From Halicephalobus mephisto (Eukaryota; Nematoda; Chromadorea; Rhabditida; Panagrolaimidae), in contig SWDT01000046.1 in NCBI GenBank assembly GCA_009193035.1, positions 186,001 through 250,000 of the forward strand: a stretch of DNA of 64,000 bases. Reading direction: 5' to 3'. Under the pieces are notes generated by a model that saw nothing but the letters and a program-made list of their open reading frames with translations, did no database searches and was not told where the DNA came from. The position numbers were made by a program, and so were the translations under genes. Shown here piece by piece: positions 22,780 to 33,698 of this stretch; the stretch's first letter is position 1; each line of letters begins with the position of its first letter.

Positions 22780-25700
22780 TTAAAGAAAATCAGAATTAAT
22801 GTGGAAGAAATCCACAGGGATAACGCTGAGCAAGATGGGGATGAAGACTAATCCGTGAAGTAATCCGATGACCATTGTTAACCAAATTGTTTTGAAAAAA
22901 GTCAAAATAATATAAGCATCGACTGTGTACAGTATACTAATTCCGACAATAGTTGATGAAGCTCCCTAAAAATTTACTGTAAAAAAAATTTTTTTTTAAA
23001 TTTTACCTGGAAGATGGGCCAACCGAGATGAGCCAGAGCCTCCTTGACCCTCTCGACGCTGTTGCCGTGGGCAGTCACGAATGCGTAAACAATATGGGCT
23101 GAGAGATCCACGGCAAATCCTATGCTCATAATTAACGAAATCATCGAAACAGCGTCCAGTTTGACTCCCCAATGAGTCATGTACCCAAACACCCCCAGGC
23201 AAATCGAAACAATGGATATCATGATGAAAAAAGCCGAAGGAACACTAGGAATCAGAAGCAGGGCAATGATGCTCATACAAGTAAGAGAAATAACGACGTT
23301 CTGGATCGTCGACGGAAGAATAATAATGTACTGATCCGCGAAAGGAAAAGCTTCGTGATAAATTTCGATTTTGAAAGGTTGTTCATCAGCAATTTTTCGT
23401 AATTTTTGAGCAGCAAGTTTGTGTTGATTTGGTTCAACAATGTTCTTAAGAGCAATCTGAAGTCGAAAAGCTTCAAAATCGTCCGTTGTTTCGTTCCAAA
23501 CGATGTCCGCTTTCCATTGATTTGCTGCTCCGGTAAATTTCAACCATGATCGAAGTTTTTTTTTCCAAATATGTTCGGTATTTTCTAATTCAGCATTTAA
23601 TTGATCTAAATAATTCAAATATTCCAAAAAAAAGAAAACTGTTCCTTCTTTTCCCATGGTGTATTCTGTATTTTCGAAAGCTCTAATCGTGGCCATTAAT
23701 TTCTGTCTGAAAATTTTTAATTTTAATTATTTCAAAAATAATAAAAATTTTTGTTCGAAATATTCATTTTTCAATTTTTACAACTTTAATTAAAAAATTG
23801 AAAAATAAATAATTTTAAATGAATTTCAATTTTTAATAGTTTTTATATAAAATTTGAAACATCTTTAAAATCCAAAGTTAGTCTTCAGAATCTTGAATTT
23901 TGAAAATTTATTTTTGATTCTGATTTTAGATTCAGAATCTATAAGTTTTATTACTGTATTTAAGTGCTTTTTGTTCAACTTTGAGATATTAAAAATCCTA
24001 AAATCGGAATTAAAGACTAGTTTTCAAAATTTTGAATTACAAAAATCGACTTCTGATTCTGATTTTAGATTCAGAATCTATAAGTTTTATTACTATATTT
24101 AAGTGCTTTTTGATCAACTTTGAGATATTAAAAATCCTAAAATCGGAATTAAAGACTAGTTTTCAAAATTTTGAATTACAAAAATCGGCTTCTGATTCTG
24201 ATTTTAGATTCAGAATCTATGAGTTTTAATACAGTATTTAAGTGCTTTTTTTAGTTCCAATTCTAAAACTGGAACATAAATGCCTGTGATACAAATCTCT
24301 GATATACAAATGCCCTATAATCTAGAATCCTGGATTCTGAATATTTACTTCTGATTCTGATTTTAGATTCAGAATCTGCGGATTTTATTACTGTATTTAA
24401 GTGCTTTTTGCAGAATTTTAACTCTAAAACTGGAACATAAATCCTTGGGACAGAAACATCACATAAATATTTTAAATCCAACCTTTCGACGGGATCTATG
24501 AAATTCGGAGGTTGTAAAACAGCAACGTGCAGTTGAGGACCGACTTTCCAGAACATCTTCATGTCTTCGAAGTACCGGGATATGTAGTGGTCGTCGGTCA
24601 CCAGATGACTAGGTTCCAAGCCTTCTTCGAAATTCACACATCCGTACCAAGCGAAGAAGGCATAGATAAAGTACAGTATTCCAACAATACTTCTGATTTC
24701 GTTTTTCACCAAAAAAGGGGCGTATTTGTTGCTGAAAAATTTGTGGATGATGTTGTTCGGACGAGTAGCGTGTCTTTCGTTAGAAGTTTTTTTCGGAATT
24801 TTGATTTCGTTTTTTTCATCGACAGAAATGGTCGAAAGATGAAGTTCTTCTTTTTTTTCATCTACAGTATTATTTTCGACGGATTTAGGCACAATTTTTT
24901 GAGAATCAAGTTTGTAAAAAAATAAACAATGACGATTTTCGATTTCTGCATTTCCCATAATCGCCATAAAACCCGCAAAATAAGTAAGTTGAAAAATGTA
25001 ACAGAATAAAACACAAGTACAAGCATATATACAGAATAATTGGATTCCAGGAAGTTGAGTATAACAACCAATTGCAAATGAAAGAATATCCGTGACGTTT
25101 GTGATCGTAACAGCGACACCCGCGTGCATCATCATCGCACTTTGACGTTCTTCAACGCTCATCTTTCGATCCGTCTGATCCCAGCAAGCGTTCATGATGA
25201 ACATGTCGTCAATTCCGATCGCTAAATTTAAAATAAAAATTAACAAAAAATTTCAAATTTAAAAAATTGTAAAATCCAAAAAATCAAACTAGTTCCTGTC
25301 ACGAAAATCCCTGAGGAGTACGGTAGGAGTTTATACGCCGTTTTTCGAATTTTTTTTATTGTTTTTGTTTTGCTTTTTTTGAATATGATATATCGTTTTC
25401 GGGATAAATAAGATCTGTTAACTAATTTTTTCAAGAATCTGGTCGATTCCACAGAAATAATATTCAAAAAATTACTTAGAAATTTTTTATTAATTTTATT
25501 ACTTGATAAAAAATAAAAAATTAATGAAAAACATAAAATTGACTCCTGGAGCGAATTACCTGAATTACTGTATTTTCCAATTTTCGACAAATTCGTTCTC
25601 TGCGCGGGAATTCAAAAAAATTTTATAAAATTGTTTCGAAATATTTTTTTAAGAATTTAGGAGGAATAAGAAGTGAGAGAAATGAAATTGACTCCTGGAG

Positions 25701-27117
25701 AGAATTGCCTGAATTATTTTTTCGCATTTTTTCAAATTCATTTTTTTGGATAGGAATTCAAAAATTTTTTAAAATATTTTTTTTATATCGATTGTAAAGT
25801 AAAACTTACTGACGATCAGAAAAGGAATAATTGTGTTTATGACGTTGAAAGGAATTCCTAGGAGCATCATGAACCCAAATCCGGCGATTAAAGAAAGAAG
25901 GGTATTCAGAAGACCGCAACATGCGATGTACGGTTTGCTTCTGGCCCAATCGATTCCTTTTTTTCCTTGATTGTTTTTCAGAACAAAAGCACAACCAAGA
26001 CAGAATAACGAAAGTGACGTAAAACTGATCACGAAATTAGGAACAAATCTCTTGGCATTACTGTCTAATCCGTCCTCGAGAGATTGGTAATGGGCAAACG
26101 AAATCGTGATTATGTTAGATTTGAATTCGTTGAGTAAGTACTTTTCAGCGGCATATTCGAAAGCAGTAGAGTACTCTCTGACGGAATCCGGAGCCTGCTT
26201 CAAAAAGTAAAACAATTGAGTAACGCCAGCGGCAATGACAGTGTTATCTGTTTTGTTCAAAGTGATATCCCCGATGGACGCCCCCAGATACACAGGTGTA
26301 TCCTTATTCCCACCCTTAGGAAAATTGAGATCAATAACTTTTCCAAGTTTCGACATTTCTTTGAACATCCTGATGTGTTCGTTGGCGCCACAAACCCAGT
26401 CGTAACTGAGACAGAGATCCTGATAAGTGAGATTGTATTTCCCATCATAAGTAGTCACGGAAATATTGCTCATCATATGTTGATTCAGTCTTTCAATTTC
26501 GTCAAGAATATGAGGTCGAAGAATATTCCCGCCATCAGCAGATTTACAAAGTATATTTACGAACCGTTTCATTTCAAAGGATTTTCCCGGGATAAAACTG
26601 TTTTCTTGCAAAGGCCAAAGTCTCACAAAAGTTCCAAACTCATGCTTCCACCTGAAGAAATACATAGATAAACATATATACGGATATATACAGATATATA
26701 TGAATGTATATGGATATAATAGATATATATAGATATATCGATATACATGGATATATATGGATATATATAGATATACATGAATATATATAGATATATATAT
26801 ATCGATATACATGGATATATATCTACTCATATATACATATATACGCTATATAAATACTGCCAATTTACGAATATGCATCATATATTATGTATATGTATAA
26901 ATTTCGAAAAATGTTTATCTTACCTCGCTTCTTTGGGAGTAAATACAAAAGCTGGATCATTGATCCGTAAGTCAGAATACCACAGAAATCCGATCCCGAG
27001 AAATGGAGTTATGAAAATAGGCGTCAAAAACAACGGCCATCTCCATCTGTAGGTGAATCCTCCGTACCAGTAGAAAAATTTCCGCAAAAGAGGCTCTAAC
27101 GATGGTATACGAACCAT
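22780..27117 (-). CDS. Patched-related (PTR) membrane protein with sterol-sensing domain
   Basis: Five exons (about 26924-27117, 25810-26651, 24483-25221, 23007-23706, 22780-22965) give about 886 residues. The layout is RND-type: one N-terminal membrane segment ([21 protein letters not shown]), a large extracellular loop, then a sterol-sensing five-helix block with [16 protein letters not shown] second loop follows and then a second helix bundle with [23 protein letters not shown], which carries the GxxxD-type Asp typical of the family, and [19 protein letters not shown]. The protein ends shortly after the last helix ([10 protein letters not shown]...). Nematode PTRs act in cuticle, lumen and secretion processes in apical epithelia; the specific orthologue cannot be named. 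ATG 27117 follows GAATTTAG, a usable acceptor. Introns hold a microsatellite and tandem repeats. Confidence 0.9.
23890..24460. repeat. About 139-bp tandem repeat, four copies, in a PTR intron
   Basis: The segment GATTCTGATTTTAGATTCAG recurs at about 23916, 24054, 24193 and 24351. Each is followed by AATCTATAAGTTTTATTACTGTATTTAAGTGC. The first three copies are nearly identical and the fourth is diverged with an insertion. The array is confined to intron 23707-24482. Confidence 0.85.
25500..25745. repeat. Inverted copies of the AATTGACTCCTGGAGCGAATT element
   Basis: Two units in the intron between PTR exons contain AATTGACTCCTGGAG(C/A)GAATTxCCTGAATTA and, in one, CGACAAATTCGTTCTCTGCGCGGGAATTC. 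Reverse-complemented, they match the elements at about 22170-22560 on the other side of the gene's 3' end. Confidence 0.7.
26655..26880. repeat. GATATATA-type microsatellite
   Basis: About 220 bp of imperfect (GATATATA/GATATACAT)n in the PTR intron 26652-26923. It has long runs of alternating purine and pyrimidine. The apparent [15 protein letters not shown] peptide on the minus strand is an artefact of this repeat. Confidence 0.85.
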
Positions 27118-29414
27118 TCGCCTAAATTCACATTATTATAAAAATTAAATTAACACGAATTTTTGGAAATTTTGAAGTTTTTAGTGGATTTTGGAAAATT
27201 TCTGAATTTTTTTGTTGGATTGTGGAGGATTCTAAAAAATAAAACAAAATTTTTCAAAAATTTGGAATATCTCAGTTATTATGAAATTTCAGAAGTTTCT
27301 ATAATATTCAACAAATTTTCATTAAATTTTCGAATATCTCAAAAAACTTATTTGAGATTTTGGAAGATATTGAAAAATTTCACAAGATTCTGAAAATTTC
27401 TACGATATTCAACAAATTTTCGAATATTTCAAAATTTAAAAAAAATTTGAATAAAATTTTAAAGATTTTAGAATTTTCAACAAAATTTTTAAAATATTCA
27501 AAATTAAATTTCGATGAAAACATATTTAAAAAAAGAATATTCGATCCACGGTCAAAAAGAATGGATTGACTTTGCGCAAAAGATAACAAATCCGACACGA
27601 GAGGATTTCCGGAATAAAAGATCCTTTCGTTTTCTCGTTTTCGATCGGATACGATTGCCTTCATCTTCAGGAAGACTGATCAGTCAGGCATTCATTCTTT
27701 CACTCCTATTGCCTCAGGCAATGTAGGTCAAATGTGAAATGTCCTTGTGAAGAAATCATTTACGCGCTTGGCTTGATTTGAAACAAATCCGAAAAAATTT
27801 TTATTTTTAAATTCGAAAAAATTTTTATTTTTAAATTCGAAAAAATTTTTATTCTTAAATTCGAAAAAATTTTTATTCTTAAATTCGAAAAAATTTTTAT
27901 TTTTAAATTCGAAAAAATTTTTATTCTTAAATTCGAAAAAATTTTTATTCTTAAATTCGAAAAAATTTTTATTCTTAAATTCAAAAAAATTTTTATTCTT
28001 AAATTTGAAAAAATTTTTATTCTTAAATTCAAAAAAATTTTTATTCTTAAATCCGAAAAAATTTTTATTTTTAAATTCGAAAAAATCTTTATTTTTAAAT
28101 TCGAAAAAATCTTTATTTTTAAATCCGAAAAAATTTTTATTTTTAAATTCGAAATATTCATTAATAAAGAAAAAGATCAATTTAGTTATTTTAAGATTTT
28201 TCAGAAAAGTATTAACCTAAATCGAAATTGTACTAATTTAGGAAAATAGGTCCTGTTACTAAATTTTTCGACGCGAATTTATAATTTTTCAAAAACATTT
28301 TAAATTTTAAAGTTTCAATTTCAAAAAATTTCAATTTTGTTTGATTTCGAAAGTTTTTAGAATTTTGGACATTTCTGAAAATTTTTAATTTTCACAAAAT
28401 TCTGAAAAAAAATTTCATAAAATTTTAAATTTTTCAAAGATTCTAGGATTCAGAATCTGATATTTGATTCTGGAGGATTTTTTTGAATATTTGAAATTTT
28501 TATTTAATTTCAAAAAAATTTATAAAATTCTAAAAATTTTTAAAATCTTCACAGAATTCTAGCAAGATTCAGAAGTTTTATAAAATTCAAGAAAGATTCA
28601 GAATCTGTTATTAGATTCTGGAGGACTTTTTTGAATATTTGAAATTTTTATTTAATTTCGAAAAAATTTATAAAATTCAAAAATAATTCAAAATTGATTA
28701 TTAGATTCTGGAGGACTTTTTTGAATATTTAAAATTTTTATTTAATTTCGAAAAAATCTAAAAATTTTATAAAATTCTAAAAATTTTTGAAATTTTTTAA
28801 AAATAAAATTTTTCAATATTTAAATAATTTCACCAATTTTCGAATTTCGGTAAGACATTAAATAACGTATTAACCCAAATTAAAAATCATTTTAAAAAAT
28901 CGTAAAAATGTAAATTAAACATTTTGAAAAAAGTGGATGAAACAAATCTCTTCAACTTTGAAATTCTAAGATTTGCAAAATGGAAAAATATCTTTTTAGA
29001 AAATTTTGAAAACTTGAACAATTTCAAAAAAGGAACAAGTCAGGAGTTCGATTGTTTTCAAGGGGATTCGTTTTATTCATTTTTATCCACGGATAACAAA
29101 CAAGAGATCTGCGACGACGAACATCGCCATAGGTTCATTGTCAAGTGAAAAAAGAGAAAGTAAATTCTGACGGATTGGAAGATGGGTGTATTTGAATGAC
29201 CACTGCCCATTTTTGACATCCGACCGGTTTTTAGTCGATTTTGGTGAAAAAGAACACAAAGCCGGCTTATCCCGGACTTGTTTGACCAGATACAAGATCT
29301 GCCATTTTGGTGATTTTTTTTTCTACGGAAAACCAAAAGTTTGATTTTATTTGAAATATTTTTAGGATAAAGTTTATAAGAAATTTTATAATTCGTTAAA
29401 TCAAAGATGATTCA
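27118..29414. other. Intergenic region with 24-bp minisatellite and other repeats
   Basis: No supported gene. 27540-27720 is a less AT-rich pocket that may be the PTR promoter. 27780-28165 is the 24-bp array. 28400-28790 has three copies of a roughly 110-bp unit (ATTCTGGAGGACTTTTTTGAATATTTGAAATTTTTATTTAATTTCGAAAAAA). 29040-29330 is another less AT-rich pocket with short minus-strand ORFs of no recognisable family, probably 3' flank of the intermediate filament gene. Confidence 0.55.
27780..28165. repeat. 24-bp minisatellite, about 16 copies, open in frame on both strands
   Basis: The unit AAATTCGAAAAAATTTTTATTCTT is repeated with few substitutions (C/T, C/A). Because 24 is a multiple of three, the array reads as an eight-residue peptide repeat on the minus strand (FEFKNKNF) and as KKFLFLNS on the plus strand, giving ORFs of 133-150 codons. 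The composition and lack of any flanking exon signal argue for a non-coding satellite. Confidence 0.85.
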
Positions 29415-32400
29415 TTAATGAAAAAAATGATTCACAAACTGGTTTGAAAAAATTAAAAATGGATTTAGGAAGCGCTCTGGCTTGAACGTTGGATATGGGT
29501 GGCACGTTCCTAAAACGGGGATCGGATTAATTTTATCAAAAAATTGTTCGAAATTTACTTCGCCTTCTTTGTTGTAGAGGATGGTCTGGACGTTGGAACC
29601 GACTCCAAAGGTGTCTTCGCCTTCGAAGATGACCTGGTCTGGGGGATTATGGTATCCGCCCTGGTTACGAGCCCAAATCTGAAAAACCAAAAATATTTAA
29701 AAAATTAAAATTATTTAAAAATCTAAAAATATTTAAAAATCTAAAAATATTTAAATATTTTAAAAATTAAAATTATTTTAAAAAACCAAAAATATTTAAA
29801 AAACCAAAAATATTTTAAAAATTAAAATTATTTCAAGAAATTAAAATTATTCTAAAAAATCGAAAATATTTAAAAAATCAAGAATTTTTAGAAAAATTTA
29901 AAATATTTTAAAAAAAATAGAATTATTCTAAAACATTTAAAATATTTTAAAAAATAGGAAATAAAAAATGTTACAAAATTATCTGGACATAAATTTCCAA
30001 CTTTTTTGAGATTTTTGGACGTTTCTGATCAATTATAAAAAAATTCTAAAAATTTTCGAAATTCTGAAAAGCTCCAGAAAATTCTTTAAAATTTTCGAAA
30101 ATTATTAATTTCAGAATATTTTACAAAATTCTTTAGATTCTAAAAATTCTTAAAAGATTTTTAAAGATTCAATCGAATTCTTAAAAATCCCAAAAATTCT
30201 GAGAAATTTCAGAAACTTCTATTGAATTTTAAACATTTCCAAAAAAATTTGAAATTTCTTCAAAATTCTAAAATTTTAGAAATTTTCGGAAATTTCCACG
30301 AAATTTCGGAAGATTCTGAAAATTTTTAAACATTCTACAGAATTTTGAAAATTTCGGAAGATTTCAAAATCCACGAAATTTGAAGTTTCAGAATCTCCTA
30401 TGAATTTCTATTTTCAAATGTATTCAATCTCTAGGGCTATCCAGACCTTGAGAGTAGCTCCTGGTCGAAGCACAAAGTCATGAGGAAGAGTATAAACGAT
30501 TTCACGTTTGCCGTCGATCTTGCGTTTGAGTTTCCATTCTCCAATATTTTCCTCCTTAGAACGATGAGTGTTCTCCAGGACGACAAACTTGCCCTCAGGA
30601 GAAGTTTCCTAAAAACAAGTTTTTTATTATTATTATTTTCCAAATAAAGACATACATGAATTGAAACATTTCCTTTTGCAGATCGTGAATAAGATTGGCG
30701 ACTTGATGTTTCGCCTTTGACAACACGCATTGTTTCTGAAATTTCAAATTATAAAAAAAACATTTAAAAAATAATTTTGAATTATCATAAAAATAAACAT
30801 TTAAAAAATATTTCCGAATTATCATAAAAATAAACATATTTAAAAAATAATTTTCGAATTATCATAAAAAATAAACATATTTAAAAAATTACTTTCGAAT
30901 TATTATAAAAAAAACATTTAAAGAATATTTTTGAATTATCATAAAAATAAACATTTTTAAAGAATATTTTTGAATTATAATAAAAAATAAACATTTAAAA
31001 AATATTTCCGAATTATCATAAAAATAGACATTTAAAAAATAATTTTTGAATTACCATAAAAAAAACATATTTTAAAAAATTACTTTCAAATTATCATAAA
31101 AAATTAACATATTTAAAAAATTACTTTCGAATCATTATATAAAAAAATAAAAATGTTTAAAAATTATTAAGAAAAATGAAAATATTTTTAAAAATTATTT
31201 AAAAATAAAATAAACAAACCGGTATCAGCAACTTCGTTGATTCCGGTGGTACGGACGACTTGTTCGACGAGTTGCTTGAGGCCGGGACCGTCTCCTTCGC
31301 CTTCGAGCATCTTACGGTAGATGGCGATTTCGGCATCGAGGGTTTGTTTCGTGTCGAGAAGCATTTGGAGTTCGACCATGAGAGCTTGACATTCTTCTCG
31401 CATTTTACGAATTTCAGCATCTTTAGCATTGAGGGCATCTTCATAAGCACGTTGATCGTCTTCGATTTGATAATTGAGCTCTTGGATTTGTCTTTCGAGC
31501 ATGGCGTTTCTGCCTTCGAGATCGGCCAATTTTCCACGTAATTCTCCGAGTTGATTACGAAGTCTTTTAAGTTCGTCCTTCTGATGTCCACTTTCCATAT
31601 TCTGACGAGCAGATTGAGTTTCGATTTCTTGAACTTTGAGTTTGTACCAACTTTCGATATCATTACGGTTAGCAGCATTAAGTCGATCATATTCGTCACG
31701 AATATCACGAATAGCTTGAGCAAGTTCATTACGGAAGAATTCTCTATTTTCACTAGTAGTGTCACGAGCAGCCATGGCTTGAAGATCTCTGATTTCTTGA
31801 TCATGAGAACGACGCAAAAAGTCGATTTCTTCCAGAAGAGTTTGAACTTGATTTTGGTAGTCAATTCTGTTCAAAGTTTCTTGATCGATTTCGGTTCGAA
31901 CACGTTGAAGTTCGGCATTTAAACGCATATTTTCTTTTTTCAAACGAGAAATTTCTTCTTCAAGAAGAGCAATTCTTCGTTTTAAAAGGTTAATTTCAGC
32001 TTCGAGATTCGAAAGTTGAACAAGAAGATCGTCGATTTTCGCTCTGTCTTGAGCTCGATCTTTCACAGCTTCGTCAAATTTTCGACGAATTTCGGAAAGT
32101 TCATCTTGAAGTTTTCGTAGATCTCTATCCAGATCCCCTCGTTGTTTCCCGGTGTCTTCAACCAATCTACGAGCAGTCTGAAAATATTTTATTTTTTTTT
32201 AAATTAAAAACATACAGTAAGTTCGGCTTCGTACATGGTCTTGATGGAACTGGTGTCCTTGCCCCAACGACCACGAAGAAGTTCCAGATCAGCCGCAAGT
32301 TTACGATTTTGAGCTTCCAAAAATCTGACTTGTTCGATATATGAAGCCAAACGATCATTGAGTTCTCTCATTTCTTTTTTTTCTCTTTCACGAGAATCTC

Positions 32401-32624
32401 GAACAGCAGAAGCAACGTTTTGACCGAAAGGAGAAGCTCCACCGCTGATGGTGGAAGAACTCATTTCAGTGACGATTTTGAGGACACGATTTCCGGATCC
32501 TAAAATCACCCATAGCCTCAGGAAAAATTTCAAAAAACCAACCAGGACCAGAAGCACTAGAATACGTTGCGGAATTACGGTTGAAGCCAGGTCTGGCCGA
32601 GATGGAGCTTTGATAATCATTCAT
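29415..32624 (-). CDS. Cytoplasmic intermediate filament protein with lamin-type tail (nematode type A)
   Basis: Exons 32543-32624, 32216-32499, 31220-32177, 30656-30735, 30447-30608 and 29415-29678 join in frame to 609 residues. The head is followed by the helix initiation motif [19 protein letters not shown], a long coil 1B of the invertebrate/lamin length, and the helix termination motif [15 protein letters not shown] lamin-tail Ig fold comes after that ([27 protein letters not shown], then [15 protein letters not shown]). The head sequence [11 protein letters not shown] resembles Ascaris IFA, so type A is most likely. The model ends with a C-terminal extension rich in Phe and Pro. The donor at 30446 (AAG/GTCTGG) is weak, but is required to join the two halves of the tail domain in phase. 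Such proteins anchor epidermis to muscle or line the pharynx and tail in nematodes. Confidence 0.92.
29700..30446 (-). other. AT-rich intron splitting the lamin-tail domain
   Basis: The 768-bp intron between exons ending at 30447 and 29678. It begins with short repeats of TTAAAAATCTAAAAATATTTAAAAA-like sequence (29690-29950) and has no coding content. Retention would add WIALEIEYI and a stop, truncating the tail domain. Confidence 0.6.
30740..31190. repeat. About 45-50 bp tandem repeat in an intermediate-filament intron
   Basis: About nine copies of a unit containing GAATTATCATAAAAATAAACATTTAAAAAATA(T/A)TTTTCC. It occupies almost the whole intron 30736-31219. Confidence 0.8.
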
Positions 32625-33698
32625 GACAATTCTGAAAAATCGTATAGTTCTGAGTTTTGATTAAGAGACCCAAATGTGAGAAAACCCAATCGCCAATTCT
32701 GATCGGAATGCGCAGTTGATCAGAAAACAACCAAAAATGGAAAGACGCAATTTCTATCTTCTATCGAATTATAAAAACGCCATTCCTCCATCCCATTAAA
32801 TTTCAGAAACGGCCTCCGGGGGCGGTCCGTAATTCCGCGAAAGACAGAACTGATTGCAGAAAATTCGTTCTCGTTCAAATCAGAGTCATTTTGTGTCAAA
32901 GAAAATTCAAATTTCGAATCAAAGTTATTCAAAAAATTTCAAAATTCATAAAAAATAAAATTTCTTTAAAATTCATAAAAAATAAAATTTCAAAAATCCA
33001 TAAAAAATAAAATTTCAAAAATTCATAAAAAATAAAACTAAAAAAATTAAAATATATTTTAAACATAAAAATTCATTTTTAATACCGTAATTAAGAATTA
33101 TCTTTTATTTTTTTAATTACCCAATTCGAAATATTAAAAAAACAAAATATAAAAATTTAATTTTTACAAAAATATTTTTGTATTTTTTCTATGATATTGT
33201 AGTATACTGCATTTCTTTATTTTTTTAAATTTTAAAATATAAAAAAAATTTAATTCTTAAAAAATTTTTTTTAAACTTAAAAATTATTTTTGTATTTTTT
33301 CTATGATACTGTAGTATATTGTATTTCTTTATTTTTTAATTTTAAAATATAAAAAATATAAAAATTGTTTTTCATTGAAAAATTTAAAAATCAACTTCGA
33401 AAATCGAAACTACTGTTGAAAACCACACCCATTAAATCGTGAAACGCCCAACTGATTCATTTTGCACAAAAAATTGTGAAAAAATAAAAAATCCAAACTT
33501 AAAACGATCATTTTCATTGAAAAAAAATTCGGCAGTTTTTACTCAAAATCAACAAAAATTATAAAAATTAAAACACGTTTTTTATAATTGAAAAAAAATC
33601 TCAAGGCACTTAATTTTAATTTCTAATTCATTGGCAAGATTAATCCATTATTTGGTCGGCAAGATTAATCTATAACTTGATTGAAAATTCGACCCGAT
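32625..33698. other. Spacer between the intermediate filament and prolyl hydroxylase genes
   Basis: The first 250 bp (32640-32890) is a less AT-rich promoter-like pocket. 32930-33040 holds about five short tandem copies of AAATTCATAAAAAATAAAATTTC. A roughly 110-bp unit with TTTTTTCTATGATATTGTAGTATACTG is present twice (about 33180 and 33290). No gene or RNA is recognised. Confidence 0.55.

Noticed and set aside
26655..26880. [15 protein letters not shown] peptide before a PTR exon
   Set aside because: Translation of a GATATATA microsatellite inside an intron; the conserved PTR sequence starts after TTCTTCAG at 26651.
27728..28180. 150-codon ORF of FEFKNKNF repeats on the minus strand
   Set aside because: It is a direct reading of the 24-bp satellite; the opposite strand is equally open and no splice or start context supports a gene.
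28924..29336. Short ORFs on both strands 3' of the intermediate filament gene
   Set aside because: No domain, no splice signals and no consistent frame; treated as 3' flank.
31199..31922. ORFs overlapping the intermediate filament rod on both strands
   Set aside because: Low-complexity shadows of the coiled-coil exon; only one frame carries the rod heptads and helix motifs.
32204..32620. Longer N-terminus of the intermediate filament protein starting [10 protein letters not shown]
   Set aside because: It reads through an intron in the wrong frame; splicing 32543 to 32499 gives the family-typical head ending [11 protein letters not shown].
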